A stretch of 64,000 nucleotides of DNA from Pantoea rwandensis (GCF_000759475.1 NZ_CP009454.1:3596001-3660000); one strand, 5' to 3'; positions 17,853 through 29,931 are shown, counted from the stretch's first letter. The notes: a model not told the origin generated them from the letters alone. A program made the numbers and translations.

Positions 17853-19199
17853 TGACTAGGTATAAGGCGTATCCAGAATATAAGGACTCTGGGGTTGAGT
17901 GGTTGGGGGTTATTCCTAAGGGCTGGACTATAAGTAAAGTAAAGTATCTGGCTCCATTTCAGGTTGGTTGGACCCCGCCAACTAAAAATGATGCTAACTT
18001 CATTGGTGATAATCTATGGGTCAATATTTCTGACTTAAAAGATAAATTTATTTCATCTACAGCAAAATATATCTCTGATAAAGCTGCAAAAGAAGCATCA
18101 ATGGATATCACCCCTAGTGGTTCTCTGCTGTATAGCTTTAAGCTATCGGTTGGCGCAGTTTCATTTGCAGGATGTGATCTTTATACAAATGAAGCTATCG
18201 CATCATTTTTGGACCAAGCTCAGCTGCCTCTATCATATTTGTACTATGCACTCCCAATATTTGTTATTGAAAATGCATCAACTAATATCTATGGTGCAAA
18301 AATATTAAACCAAGAGCTTATAAAAAACTCATTTTTACTTGCACCTTTACATTCTGAAGCAGAAAAAATTGCTAATTTTTTAGATCACGAAACCGCAAAA
18401 ATCGACAACCTGATCGGGAAGCAACAGCAACTTATTGAAATTCTGAAAGAAAAACGTCAGGCAGTGATTAGTCATGCCGTCACTAAAGGGCTAAACCATG
18501 ATGTGCCGATGAAAGATTCTGGTGTTGAATGGCTGGGAGAAGTACCAGCACATTGGGAAGTTAAGAAATTAAAGCATGTGGCTAACATAATTGATTGTAA
18601 GAATAGAACCCCTGAGTATTTTGATGATGGAGAGTATTTGGTTGTACGAACTACAAATGTAAAAAAACAGAGCTTAGTACTTGATGGCGCCCTTTATACT
18701 AATGAGCGAAATTATAATACTTGGACTGAGCGAGGTGTTCCACCTGTTGGTTCAATATTATTTACACGTGAGGCACCTGCAGGTGAAGTTTGCATCGTTC
18801 CTGCTTTCACGAAATTATGCTTGGGGCAAAGGATGATGAATTTCATTTGCCATCAGAGTGACTACACTAATTTTTTATTCGACTATCTAACTTCAGATTG
18901 TCTTAAAAGATATATTGAAAGTGAGGCCGCTGGTAGCACGGTTAGTCATTTAAGGGTTGAGCAAGTATATAATATACCAATTGTATCCCTCCAAATTCAG
19001 AACAGAAAAGTATTGATGAAATGGTTGGGGTTATTAAAACTCAATATTCCAGACTAATAGATGATGCTGAATGTTCACTTGTATTGCTCCAGGAGCGCCG
19101 CACAGCCCTTATCTCCGCCGCCGTCACCGGAAAAATCGACGTCCGTGAATGGGTTGTTCCTGACCTGCAGGACACCGAGGAGCAACAGGAGGTCATCGC

Positions 19200-19203
<4 letters not shown>
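17852..19203 (+). pseudogene. hsdS: Type I restriction specificity subunit HsdS, frameshifted
   Basis: The first frame gives 401 residues with the repeated half-unit marks DSGVEWLG.(I/V)P..W at residues 11 and about 222, a target-recognition domain after each, and the conserved helix region (ETAKIDNLIGKQQQLIEILKEKRQAVISHAV). Near 18998-19003 the homologous frame shifts: VGVIKTQYSRLIDDAE and LLQERRTALISAAVTGKIDV continue in the next frame to a TGA at 19201. A one-base loss is the simplest explanation. The coding is markedly more AT-rich than its neighbours, typical of exchangeable recognition domains. The stop overlaps the hsdR start as ATGA. Confidence 0.87.
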
Positions 19204-22448
<3,245 letters not shown>

Positions 22449-22489
22449 CGCTTTTTCATCAAGGAGTGGTAAAGGAGGTGCAGAATTCT

Positions 22490-22783
22490 ATGGGGGGATA
22501 CCTGCTTAATAGTTCTCACCTCGATATTATAACTTCACCTGACTTGGATAAAAGGCTATATAATTGTGAGAGGGTAATATCCATGGCAATCAGAGCTTAT
22601 AATTACGCAAACAATGCTTGAAGCGAGCAAGCTGTGATTTATGAAGATGTGAGTATTGATCATGTAGAGCTTTCCAAAGCTCTTGGTTATAATTGCAATT
22701 ATCTTTTTAACCAAGGCAAGATTGATAGAAAAAAACACATTATAAATAAATTTAAAACCCGCTTAGCGCGGGTTTTAAATTAG
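22490..22783 (+). pseudogene. Small gene downstream of hsdR with in-frame TGA
   Basis: A strong ribosome site (AAAGGAGGTG) precedes an ATG at 22490. The frame reads 43 codons to a TGA at 22619, then continues in the same frame for 53 more codons to a TAG at 22781. The second part (SIDHVELSKALGYNCNYLFNQGKI) looks like folded protein with a helix-turn-helix-like segment. The likeliest reading is one gene of about 97 codons broken by a nonsense change. I do not recognise the family. The terminator hairpin at 22754 overlaps its end. Confidence 0.5.
22754..22776 (+). terminator. Rho-independent terminator at the end of the hsd cluster
   Basis: A 9-bp stem AAAACCCGC / GCGGGTTTT with a five-base loop and T-rich end. 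It closes the hsd transcription unit and the small broken gene. Confidence 0.85.
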
Positions 22784-22858
22784 CTATCGAAAATCAAAAG
22801 ACATCGTAACTGCTTGATGATATTCGTTCTGATATCAATAGATACAACTGGAGGGGAT

Positions 22859-23131
22859 ATGATTGTAACTTTCAAAAATATTTCAACATTCGATATCAAC
22901 GCCAATTTGCATTTCGTCATCAAAATTGTGGGTACAAGCCATCGGCGCGGATCTAAATTGGGAACGAACTGCTCAGGCTTTAATATTAATCATGAGCTGG
23001 TTGATGGCATGACTGTTGGCGAGTATCAATCGATGATTAAAAGGCGCTTTAAAGTATCTGACCCTCAATTCTCTTTAACTAAACATCTAAAGTACGATGT
23101 TGAAAAGGGGTATCTAGAGTTGCATGGGTGA
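22859..23131 (+). CDS. Hypothetical protein, 90 residues
   Basis: I start this at 22859 because GGAGGGG lies just upstream; the longer frame from 22814 adds 15 residues without a site. The protein begins MIVTFKNISTFDINANLHFVIKIVG and is mixed alpha/beta, basic, with no membrane span or known motif. The segment is AT-rich like the rest of the island. It lies between the hsd terminator and the degenerate integrase end. No family recognised. Confidence 0.6.
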   Translation: MIVTFKNISTFDINANLHFVIKIVGTSHRRGSKLGTNCSGFNINHELVDGMTVGEYQSMIKRRFKVSDPQFSLTKHLKYDVEKGYLELHG

Positions 23132-23172
23132 ATTTATTCAAACGACTTAAGACCGCTCATACCGCCTTTTTT

Positions 23173-23263
23173 GTGTCCCAAATCTGTCCCATGGTGAAAT
23201 TTAAAGGGAGATGGGAGGAGGTAACTCGTTGATTTAATTTGGCACCCCTACAGGATTCAAATT
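23173..23263 (+). repeat. Degenerate integrase 3' end with attachment core (old att site)
   Basis: This stretch aligns with the true integrase 3' end and tRNA 3' end at 37989-38082. GTGTCCCAAATCTGTCCCA is identical in both; GGTAACT, GTTGATTTA, TTTGGCAC and CCCTACAGGATTC follow in the same order with scattered differences. In frame it encodes VPNLSHG, as in the integrase C-terminus. It is therefore the scar of an earlier integration at the same tRNA, or the far attachment site of the element to its right. Confidence 0.85.
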
Positions 23264-23311
23264 AACAATCTAAGTCATTGACTATAAATCATAAAATCGT
23301 GTTCGAAAAAA

Positions 23312-23335
23312 ATTATACCAACGATTATACCAACA
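23312..23335. repeat. Short direct repeat near the island boundary
   Basis: Two adjacent 12-bp copies of ATTATACCAAC plus one variable base. They lie about 50 bp inside the old attachment core, where integrase arm sites or recombination directionality sites may occur. Function is inference. Confidence 0.4.
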
Positions 23336-23412
23336 CATTACTTTGCGTAGCTTTACTGATTAAATCTGTAGTGAGGCTTACTAACTCTGGCAACAGCTAT
23401 TGTATCGCCTCA

Positions 23413-24261
23413 CTATCTGTACGCCAACATCCCCGGATAATGCCTTGCGATGATGTCGTTCATCTTTTTCACTAACTCAGGACGCTTGAACGTAACGTGT
23501 GCCGTTCCCTTCTGAAAGTAACGAATAGAGAAATACGCATCTTCATATACATCTTTGCCAAGGTTATCACGAATGTGATTCATCAGGTTGATGGAAATAT
23601 CAGCACGATTATCGGGTATCGCTTTACCATCCAGTAAAAACAACATCCGTTCCAGATCCGTCAACTGATCGCGTCGATCCCCCGACGTCAGGCTGTAGCC
23701 CCAGCGGTTGTGCGTCACCAGATTGTTCATAATGATCTTCTTACCGAAAAAACACGGGCTATTGGTTTTGTAATCCCATGACAGTCCTTTAAACACGTTA
23801 ATGATGCCGCGCTCAAACACTTCCGCTTTACTCTGATTTAACTGTTCAAAGGTACTGAGAATATTGGCTTCGCTAATCTCAGGAAAATCGTCAACCTCAA
23901 GGTTTTTGTCCCACTGGTCACACGCCAGGGCGTCCATCAACGAGATCATCCCTGATTTTTGCATCAGGTCACGCCAGATGCTGCGATCAAGATTGCAGGT
24001 AATCGTACTCATTGCGGTTTTCACGTTTTCCATGAGCCAGCAGCCACAACGAAAGTCCTGACGCATGGCCCAGTCACGGGCCGTTTTGCCACCAATACTA
24101 CTGGTCAGCGTCGAGATGTCGGCAAGTTGCTGGATGAGTTCTTCAATCTGTAACAGTGCCGCGCTGCGGCCTGTCACGATACGCTCAATACTGGTAGAGC
24201 TAATGATTTCGGTATGACCAGTTATTACGTTGTGGTCGTTACTGACTGGTATCTCAGACAT
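23413..24261 (-). CDS. DUF4942 domain-containing protein
   Basis: A 282-residue protein of the DUF4942 type, commonly the last gene of CP4-like island modules. Recognisable parts are QDFRCGCWLMENVKTAMSTI, RGIINVFKGLSWDYKTNSPCFFGKKIIMNN and the C-terminal YFQKGTAHVTFKRPELVKKMNDIIARHYPG. No catalytic motif is evident and function is unknown. It is the most downstream of a run of minus-strand genes starting at 29688. The identification is by family resemblance from memory. Confidence 0.75.
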   Translation of the reverse strand: MSEIPVSNDHNVITGHTEIISSTSIERIVTGRSAALLQIEELIQQLADISTLTSSIGGKTARDWAMRQDFRCGCWLMENVKTAMSTITCNLDRSIWRDLMQKSGMISLMDALACDQWDKNLEVDDFPEISEANILSTFEQLNQSKAEVFERGIINVFKGLSWDYKTNSPCFFGKKIIMNNLVTHNRWGYSLTSGDRRDQLTDLERMLFLLDGKAIPDNRADISINLMNHIRDNLGKDVYEDAYFSIRYFQKGTAHVTFKRPELVKKMNDIIARHYPGMLAYR

Positions 24262-24429
24262 GGATTATTTCCTTTATATCAATGTAAAACGCCAGCCGAA
24301 TGAGGGCTGGCGCTTATGTGAGCGGTGTGTGAAATAATAGCTACTCACTCGGTTATTTACTCTGTGACCTGGAGGTAGCGAATATCCAGAGGGACCTGTT
24401 TTTTTCGTCAGGTTTAGAATGAGCGCGAG

Positions 24430-24921
24430 CTACCAGTCGAAGGTGATAAAGCCGGGGAGAATGTCGCCAAAGGAGTCAAAGTGAATGGTGCTGATGGCAT
24501 AGCGACGTATCAGCGTCACAAGCAACTTACGGCAGGCTTTCGACAGCCCACAGCGTTTCAGGCGCAGAACCGGGAATGCCCAGGCATCGAGGCGTATCAG
24601 ATAACCAGAGCCAGTGTAGTGGATCCATTCTGCATCACCATAATCCTGATATTGCTGGGAAAGTGTGTGCAGTAACGCATTATCTTCATCGGTGATATGG
24701 GCTGTACTGCACTGAATACCGTTAGTTCTGGCGGTTACAGGCAGAGGATCTTCAACAATTATTTCACCAGGAGTACTGGCAATGCGAAGTATGTAACCGT
24801 TGTCGTTGACCACATCAATCAGCTCATCAACATCAACCCGATCCATTTCGACGGCGATTTTTCCCATGTTGAGCGCAAGGACGTTAATCCCATCAGCTTC
24901 AACATTCATCGAGATTTTCAA
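24430..24921 (-). CDS. DUF5983-like protein downstream of a CbtA-type toxin
   Basis: A 163-residue protein beginning [36 protein letters not shown] and continuing to a hydrophobic C-terminus ([15 protein letters not shown]). It overlaps the toxin gene by four bases (ATGA), so translation is coupled. Proteins of this kind follow yeeV/cbtA genes in several E. coli islands and are annotated DUF5983. There is no known activity; it could tune the toxin-antitoxin pair. That role is inference. Confidence 0.7.
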   Translation of the reverse strand: MKISMNVEADGINVLALNMGKIAVEMDRVDVDELIDVVNDNGYILRIASTPGEIIVEDPLPVTARTNGIQCSTAHITDEDNALLHTLSQQYQDYGDAEWIHYTGSGYLIRLDAWAFPVLRLKRCGLSKACRKLLVTLIRRYAISTIHFDSFGDILPGFITFDW

Positions 24922-25301
24922 TGCTTTTTCTCCAGTCGACTCATTTTGCCACGAGTAATATCACTCACTGCTCTATAACCACGACGCTTCATCAGACCGG
25001 TAGCTTGTCTGGCGCGGAGAATATCGATTGGGGTGATAAAAGGTGACTGCTCCATAATGGTGAAACCAGGTCGGTCAGTGCGTACCAGTTCATATTTCTT
25101 CACAAGGAAGTTCACCGCATCGCTGAGGGATACTCCGGCGTCAATATGCTCACGGATGGTGGTTTCATTGCTGAACGGGGTATCACTGAGTGTGAGTCCA
25201 TAGTGTTGTTCGAGCAGATGCGTCAGCAGCTTTTGCCATATTTCAACAGGTGCCGGGCAGGTTTGTGCCGCCCGTTGCGGGTTTACGGGTAAGGTTTGCA
25301 T
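24918..25301 (-). CDS. cbtA: CbtA/YeeV-family cytoskeleton-targeting toxin
   Basis: A 127-residue protein of the YeeV/YkfI/YpjF family. E. coli CbtA blocks polymerisation of FtsZ and MreB. Family marks are [53 protein letters not shown] and the C-terminal [20 protein letters not shown]. The gene lies 63 bp downstream of its CbeA-like antitoxin partner and overlaps the DUF5983 gene. The pair is a type IV system in which the antitoxin stabilises the target instead of binding the toxin. The frame is intact, so it may be active. Confidence 0.88.
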   Translation of the reverse strand: MQTLPVNPQRAAQTCPAPVEIWQKLLTHLLEQHYGLTLSDTPFSNETTIREHIDAGVSLSDAVNFLVKKYELVRTDRPGFTIMEQSPFITPIDILRARQATGLMKRRGYRAVSDITRGKMSRLEKKH

Positions 25302-25364
25302 GGGTTGAATTCTCTTCAGATTAACGATGTGGCATAAGGAGTAAAACGAAGGTGGTGGTACGGG

Positions 25365-25724
25365 TTATTCCGGGCTTGCCGGGTAAATGGTGATATAAAT
25401 GTACCCGTGAGAACCGAGGGTGTCGGCTTCACAGGTCAGGCCATTGTGGTTCAACGTAACGCAATGCTGATAGCGAGGATTGAGCTCACCTGAGCGCAGC
25501 TTACGTTCAAGCTCTTTGAGCATCAGCGGAAATGCCTGGTCAAGCCGCAGCGCCTCATCCTCACTGAATGCACCGTCAAAGCCCCCACGGTCAGCCAGAA
25601 AATGCAGGCGATTTCCTTCCTGCACCAGACGCGCACCAAATCTGGGTGTAACTTCGCGATTCAATCCCCATTGCAGGCGCGGGTTGTCCTCCGGTGGTAT
25701 ACCGGCTAAGGCAACAGATTTCAT
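25365..25724 (-). CDS. cbeA: CbeA/YeeU-family antitoxin
   Basis: A 119-residue protein of the YeeU/YafW/YfjZ family. It contains RLQWGLNREVTPRFGARLVQEGNRLHFLADRAG-type sequence and the C-terminal GYIYITIYPA that marks this family. E. coli CbeA bundles FtsZ and MreB filaments and thereby counteracts CbtA. It is immediately upstream of the toxin gene and downstream of the DUF987 gene, the normal order in CP4 islands. Length matches the family (about 122). Confidence 0.88.
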   Translation of the reverse strand: MKSVALAGIPPEDNPRLQWGLNREVTPRFGARLVQEGNRLHFLADRGGFDGAFSEDEALRLDQAFPLMLKELERKLRSGELNPRYQHCVTLNHNGLTCEADTLGSHGYIYITIYPASPE

Positions 25725-25755
25725 TTAAGTATTCCTTTATAACGAAGAGGGAGTG

Positions 25756-25977
25756 TTAATTGAGCGTGACGCTACGCAGAATGACATACGGGCCGTTGCG
25801 GTCCTGACGACGTTCAGCAAATACCGCCAGCACGCCAGTAATATCCTGTACTTCGCGACCAGCGTAATGACAGATGCTTCCGCTCCATTTGTACTTACCG
25901 GTGCAAAAGCGAAAGAGGCGGGAACCCGAATGATGCCGGTAGAGCGTCATAGCCTTGCGCTTACTGATGATTTTCAT
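25756..25977 (-). CDS. DUF987 family protein
   Basis: A 73-residue protein beginning MKIISKRKAMTLYRHHSGSRLFRF, the start of DUF987 proteins such as YkfH/YeeT. It has no recognised motif and no assigned function. It lies between the RadC-like gene (10 bp away) and cbeA, the standard position in this module. Synteny supports the call more than sequence alone. Confidence 0.78.
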   Translation of the reverse strand: MKIISKRKAMTLYRHHSGSRLFRFCTGKYKWSGSICHYAGREVQDITGVLAVFAERRQDRNGPYVILRSVTLN

Positions 25978-25986
25978 GGCGTTTCC

Positions 25987-26460
25987 TCACAACCATCCTC
26001 GTTCGGCAAATGACACCACTTCGCTGCCTCCTGTCACGAGGTGGTCGAGTAACCGCACTTCCACCAGGGCCAGCGCCTCCGCTATTCGTTTCGTGACAGC
26101 CCGATCGGCGTTACTGATGTCGGTGGTCCCGGACGGATGGTTATGGGCAATAATGACCGCCGCAGCATTGTGACGCAGAGCCGACTTCACCACTTCGCGG
26201 GCGTGGACTTCGGTATGGCTCAACGTACCGGTAAACAACGTTTCCCGTTCAATCAGGCAGTGCTGGTTATCAAGATACATCACGATAAACACCTCCCGTT
26301 CAAGGTTTGCCATCTGCAGCTGTAACCAGGTTTTGGTAAAGATGGAAGAGGTAAACGACTCACCCGGCTGGCGCTGGTATTTTTCCAGCAGACTCAGGGC
26401 GCGGCGGATAATGCGTTGTTCGTCGGGCGGAAAGCACGGAGATAAGGCGAGCTCAGACAT
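25987..26460 (-). CDS. RadC-like JAB/MPN-domain protein (YkfG/YeeS type)
   Basis: A 157-residue protein with the RadC JAMM metalloprotease-like motif: E in LEREVFIVMYLD, then VIIAHNHPSGTTDISNAD (HxH-x7-S/D). This matches the UPF0758/RadC domain without the N-terminal helix-hairpin-helix, as in the short island copies YkfG and YeeS. Despite the old DNA-repair name, no repair role is established. It sits 9 bp downstream of the antirestriction gene in the module. Confidence 0.88.
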   Translation of the reverse strand: MSELALSPCFPPDEQRIIRRALSLLEKYQRQPGESFTSSIFTKTWLQLQMANLEREVFIVMYLDNQHCLIERETLFTGTLSHTEVHAREVVKSALRHNAAAVIIAHNHPSGTTDISNADRAVTKRIAEALALVEVRLLDHLVTGGSEVVSFAERGWL

Positions 26461-26469
26461 ACAGACTCC

Positions 26470-26940
26470 TCAGTCGATTATCGCCATAATGGCCCGGCAC
26501 TCAACGTGTGCAAGCGCATAGTCCCGCAGACGGTAATAGTGTTCTGTCATCGCATCACACTCCGTGCGACAGGCATGGTGGCTGAACGCCATCAGACAGG
26601 CTGTGATACCGGCAGCTTGCGCACTCAGTTCAGTACCGTTGCCATTCATGCTGTTAAACATCGTCCATTTTTCACCGTCATCATCTTCAGGTGCCATAAA
26701 TACGCCGCCGTTGCTGAGGGTATAAAACTGCCAGATGCCGCCGCCGTAATCGACACACAGGCGGTCAAGCCAGGCAAAGATACGTGGCTCCAGCAAAATC
26801 CACTCTGGGATGGTGCCAAAGTGCTGCGGCCAGAAACGGAGTCGTTGTTCATCGGGTACAACAGTTGCAGCCAGCGCCACAGGGTTGTTATCAGCCACCA
26901 GGGTGAAAACATCGGGTGAAAGGTTGGTTTCGGTGTTCAT
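26470..26940 (-). CDS. Antirestriction protein, KlcA/ArdB/YafX family
   Basis: A 156-residue protein. I start it at 26940 (MNTETNLSPDVFTLV), where family homology begins, although the open frame extends to 27078. Family features are RLRFWPQHFGTIPEWILLEPRIFAWLDRLC, GGIWQFYTLSNGGVFMAP and LSAQAAGITACLMAFSHHAC. ArdB/KlcA proteins inhibit type I restriction enzymes in vivo by an indirect route. A broken type I system lies in the adjoining island, so it may have mattered when the elements first met. Confidence 0.85.
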   Translation of the reverse strand: MNTETNLSPDVFTLVADNNPVALAATVVPDEQRLRFWPQHFGTIPEWILLEPRIFAWLDRLCVDYGGGIWQFYTLSNGGVFMAPEDDDGEKWTMFNSMNGNGTELSAQAAGITACLMAFSHHACRTECDAMTEHYYRLRDYALAHVECRAIMAIID

Positions 26941-27012
26941 AATGCTTATCTCCGGATAATAAAAAGCCAGCCGGTAAGGGCTGGCGGGAAAGTGAATGTC
27001 TGAGTGAAACCG

Positions 27013-27229
27013 GCTACGAATTACGAATACCGTAACGGGCGATATAGCGGTTAAGCAGGGTTCCGGCATCAGCCTCAAAATCCCATGCCCGCCAAACCAT
27101 TGTGCCGTACCACCAGACGAAACTGCGTGCCATGGTCATCTTCAACGATGATATTCAGATACTGAGGGATAACAGCTTCAGCCTGTTCACAGGTAAACGG
27201 GCCGGGAGGGAGTAAAACAACTGATTCAG
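27013..27229 (-). pseudogene. DUF905-like gene, start lost and frameshifted
   Basis: On the minus strand the bases encode [13 protein letters not shown] and [24 protein letters not shown], then shift frame to continue [18 protein letters not shown] and NRYIARYG. These are the two halves of a YkfF/DUF905 protein, which sits between DUF932 and the antirestriction gene in E. coli CP4-6. The expected ATG before TES is missing (AGGACT where AGGATGACT is expected) and the frame changes near 27110. Both lesions point to a dead gene. Boundaries are approximate. Confidence 0.7.
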
Positions 27230-27268
27230 TCCTCAGGAGGTTAATTTTCCATGCTGCAACGAGCTGAA

Positions 27269-28090
27269 TTACTTACCGAAAAATTCCAACATATTTTCGG
27301 TCATCACCCACAACGCCCGGTTAAGCTTCACGTCACTGTCGATACCGTTGACGGCACGGGTCTGGGCTCGCTTGCCTTTAGTCGTTAGCCCAGACAGTCC
27401 ACCTTTAATCAGGTTTTCCTGGATGCGCTGATAGGTGGTCCAGAGATCGGCGCTTTCATCCTGCCATCGGCGAGCACCGAGAATTTGTGATTCGGTTACC
27501 GGCTGATGCTCTTCGCCAAAGCGATAGGTTAACGCAGCCTTTGCCAGTGCTTGCTGTGCCGGTGGCGGTAACAGCAGAGATTGCATTGCGTCGCGTTTCT
27601 CCTCTACCCGATCAAATATCCCCAATACTTCGTATGCTCCCTCGATAACCCTCTCAACCACGTTGCCTTTATGTGGCACGCGCACTTCACCAAAGCTCTC
27701 ACCGCAAATTAGGCCGTTCTGGCAAACTGAACGAAATAACCCTGGCAACATCTGATAACTGCTGGAACCATCGTGGCTGTTGAGAAGAATAATTTCAGGA
27801 ACTTGATTACCCGTAATCTGCCCCTCTCGGCGTAGGCGAAGCATATGCTTGGTGTGCTCACGTTTTTTTGGGTCACGTACGCGAGTTTGACAGGCAAAGA
27901 ACGGCTGGAAGCCTTCACGCTGCAAATTATCCAACAATGAAATAGTCGGAATACAGGTGTAGCGATCACTACGGGATTCGTGTTTCTCATGGCTGAATAC
28001 GCTGGGAACAAAGTGCGCAAGTTCATCACGAGTTAGCGGACGGTCGCGGCGTACAAGATTGGCTGCTCCAAACCGGCTGGCTAATCGCAT
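27269..28090 (-). CDS. DUF932 protein, YafZ/YfjQ type
   Basis: A 273-residue protein nearly identical in layout to E. coli YafZ and YfjQ. Characteristic parts are MRLASRFG at the start, [47 protein letters not shown] and [23 protein letters not shown] use the start at 28090, which has AAGGAA upstream and equals the family length; the longer frame adds seven residues. The function is unknown; the family shows distant likeness to plasmid and phage proteins. It heads the conserved DUF932-to-DUF4942 block. Confidence 0.87.
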   Translation of the reverse strand: MRLASRFGAANLVRRDRPLTRDELAHFVPSVFSHEKHESRSDRYTCIPTISLLDNLQREGFQPFFACQTRVRDPKKREHTKHMLRLRREGQITGNQVPEIILLNSHDGSSSYQMLPGLFRSVCQNGLICGESFGEVRVPHKGNVVERVIEGAYEVLGIFDRVEEKRDAMQSLLLPPPAQQALAKAALTYRFGEEHQPVTESQILGARRWQDESADLWTTYQRIQENLIKGGLSGLTTKGKRAQTRAVNGIDSDVKLNRALWVMTENMLEFFGK

Positions 28091-28232
28091 GGTTGATTCC
28101 TTATCTGGCAAAAAAAAAGGGCTGCCCCTCGCGAAGGAGGAACAACCCTGTCAGTGCAGCAATAAATGACCGGTTATGGATTTACCGGTGAAGGTTTTGG
28201 ACCCGTTAATCTAGACTGCATTACAACTGTTA

Positions 28233-28583
28233 TTACCAGTTAAAGGTAAAAACGCCTTTACTGGTTTGTACGCTTAGCTCCAGAGGGCGACACTTTGTGA
28301 AGCTGCTGTTACTGGGGGTGGTAAAGGACAGCGTCTGACCGTATCCCAAACGCTTGTTCACATTCTGTCCCCTCCCCTCCATTGAAATCAGACAGTTACC
28401 CCGATTCAGGGTAATTGACTGAATAGTAATGTCATTTTCGAGGCTGGTCAGCGTCAGTTGCCATACTGGAAAATTCACTTTCGGGAGATAAGTTCCCTGT
28501 GCATTGACAGACAACGGTGCATTGTCCGCCAGAGCAGGAAGCGCGACGGCAAGTAACAGGGTGGTGAGCAGGGTTTTAAACAT
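28233..28583 (-). CDS. Small exported protein, possible YfjT/IrmA-like
   Basis: A 116-residue secreted protein. The start at 28583 (MFKTLLTTLLLAVALPALA) gives a clear signal peptide; the longer frame hides it. The mature part is beta-rich with two cysteines (GNCLIS, TKCRPLEL) that could form a disulfide. It is the third gene of a run of membrane or exported proteins upstream of DUF932. Position resembles YfjS/YfjT/IrmA-type secreted proteins of E. coli CP4 islands, but this match is positional and unproven. Confidence 0.55.
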   Translation of the reverse strand: MFKTLLTTLLLAVALPALADNAPLSVNAQGTYLPKVNFPVWQLTLTSLENDITIQSITLNRGNCLISMEGRGQNVNKRLGYGQTLSFTTPSNSSFTKCRPLELSVQTSKGVFTFNW

Positions 28584-28639
28584 CAAAAAAATCCTTATTA
28601 GCAACGGGTAATGTCCTATTGCATAGCTTATATACAGCA

Positions 28640-29137
28640 TCAGATATCATCAGACTGGGCAATCCCGTCATCCGACAATGCGTGGCTGATGTTATTGACT
28701 ACTGTATGAGGGTCGAGCTTTAACTCTGCCAGCAATTTTCCGCTTTCCGGCGTACCCTTATAGACGTACAGGGAAGCCAGTGGCTCGCCCCCATCGTTTG
28801 TTCCCGCTGAAATCTGATAGCTTGTGCCACCATTTCGCACGGTAAAAGTCTGGATACTGATGGCCTGATTGCTCTGGTAGGCGTAATGGGTGCTGGACGC
28901 CGGAACAGTGATATTCATTTCTTTGTGTGCCGCGCCGGTCTTGCCAAATGAATACAGCACTGACGGGGTGACGATACAAATCTCCACCTCTTTTTTATGA
29001 TTGACCGTCTGCGCGTAAAAGACCGGTTTTACACAGCGCTGATTTTCAGCCTGAGCTGTGTGCATGCATAACAGAAGCAGCCCGGCAGTTAAAAGCAGGG
29101 CGTTGGCAATTTTCTTTAATTGACCTGTCATTTTCAT
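28640..29137 (-). CDS. Exported hypothetical protein
   Basis: A 165-residue protein with an N-terminal signal (KKIANALLLTAGLLLLCMHTAQA). The mature protein holds two cysteines (RCVKPVF, EICIVTPS), is rich in beta strand and ends with an acidic tail (DDGIAQSDDI). Its start overlaps the stop of the upstream membrane-protein gene by four bases, so the two are translationally coupled. I recognise no named family. A periplasmic or secreted role follows from the signal only. Confidence 0.6.
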   Translation of the reverse strand: MKMTGQLKKIANALLLTAGLLLLCMHTAQAENQRCVKPVFYAQTVNHKKEVEICIVTPSVLYSFGKTGAAHKEMNITVPASSTHYAYQSNQAISIQTFTVRNGGTSYQISAGTNDGGEPLASLYVYKGTPESGKLLAELKLDPHTVVNNISHALSDDGIAQSDDI

Positions 29138-29688
29138 TTCTCCAGTTCAGGTAATACGACATAAATATCTCTGCCTCTGACCTCAATGGTCATTGGCTCC
29201 TTGCTGCCGGTGTTCATCAGTGCCTGAGCCCGATAAAAACGCCCACTGACCTCTTCTTTTAAATCCGTTACGCGAATACAGCGTTCATCAATGCCCTGTC
29301 CCTGCAGGATTTCAGTGACCACTGGACAAGCGCTTTGTGCCAGCCGCTCGGTATTAGATTGCGTTTTAAAATGATTACTAGCCACGGCTGACAACACTGT
29401 GCAAATCAGCCATACCTGCAACAAGCGCCAGGGCTTACCCTGACGCTCGTCACGTTGACGGAGATAAACCATCGGTAGCAAGGACCATCCCATTGAAGGG
29501 GGCGTGATCTCCTGTTTCATCAGGTTCAGCCTGTCAAGCAACACCCAAATAAGGGAGAGCACCATATACAGGCCAAGAGCAATTTCTTTAGGAAAGAAAA
29601 TGGCGAAGGGTATCCAGATAACCGGAAGGCCAATGGACAAGCACCAGGCATAGGCGTCCAGCTTGAGAAACGGATAAGGTTTCAGCAT
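29134..29688 (-). CDS. Membrane protein of an island operon
   Basis: A 184-residue protein with two N-terminal hydrophobic helices (AWCLSIGLPVIWIPFAIFF and IALGLYMVLSLIWVLL), a third near residue 85 (VWLICTVLSAVASN) and a C-terminal soluble domain of about 90 residues. AGGA lies seven bases before the ATG. It is the first gene of the three-gene exported set at 28.2-29.7 kb and could be a membrane partner for the two secreted proteins. I recognise no family; a distant link to island proteins like YeeR cannot be checked here. Confidence 0.6.
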   Translation of the reverse strand: MLKPYPFLKLDAYAWCLSIGLPVIWIPFAIFFPKEIALGLYMVLSLIWVLLDRLNLMKQEITPPSMGWSLLPMVYLRQRDERQGKPWRLLQVWLICTVLSAVASNHFKTQSNTERLAQSACPVVTEILQGQGIDERCIRVTDLKEEVSGRFYRAQALMNTGSKEPMTIEVRGRDIYVVLPELEK

Positions 29689-29931
29689 AAGAACATTCCT
29701 TTATTAACAATTGATTAGAAAGTAGTGGGATTAAATGACCTCCCCAGCCAGGGATCGTATCGGGATGTAAAGAGGAGGGATAATCGTTAGTGGAGATCAA
29801 TAAACCGAAATTGATCGCCGAAACCTATCGTTAAAAACGATCATTTATTGATAATTGATAGCTTAAAACTATAGCCAATCAGTATTCGATCGGCGAAACA
29901 GATCAAATGGGTAGCTGGTTTTAGCTGAGAC
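29689..29931. promoter_or_regulatory. AT-rich leader with inverted repeats upstream of the island operon
   Basis: A 243-bp gap upstream of the first exported/membrane gene. It contains several imperfect palindromes: CGTTAAAAACG, ATAGCTTAAAACTAT, and a repeated GATCG(C/G)CGAAAC at its two ends. These could be operators or arm sites. No coding frame is convincing. Confidence 0.4.

Noticed and set aside
22619..22621. Selenocysteine TGA in the small gene after hsdR
   Set aside because: No SECIS-like hairpin directly after the codon and no selenoprotein family resemblance; a nonsense mutation is simpler.
26506..26919. Plus-strand frame in the antirestriction gene
   Set aside because: Antisense to a recognised KlcA/ArdB-type protein.
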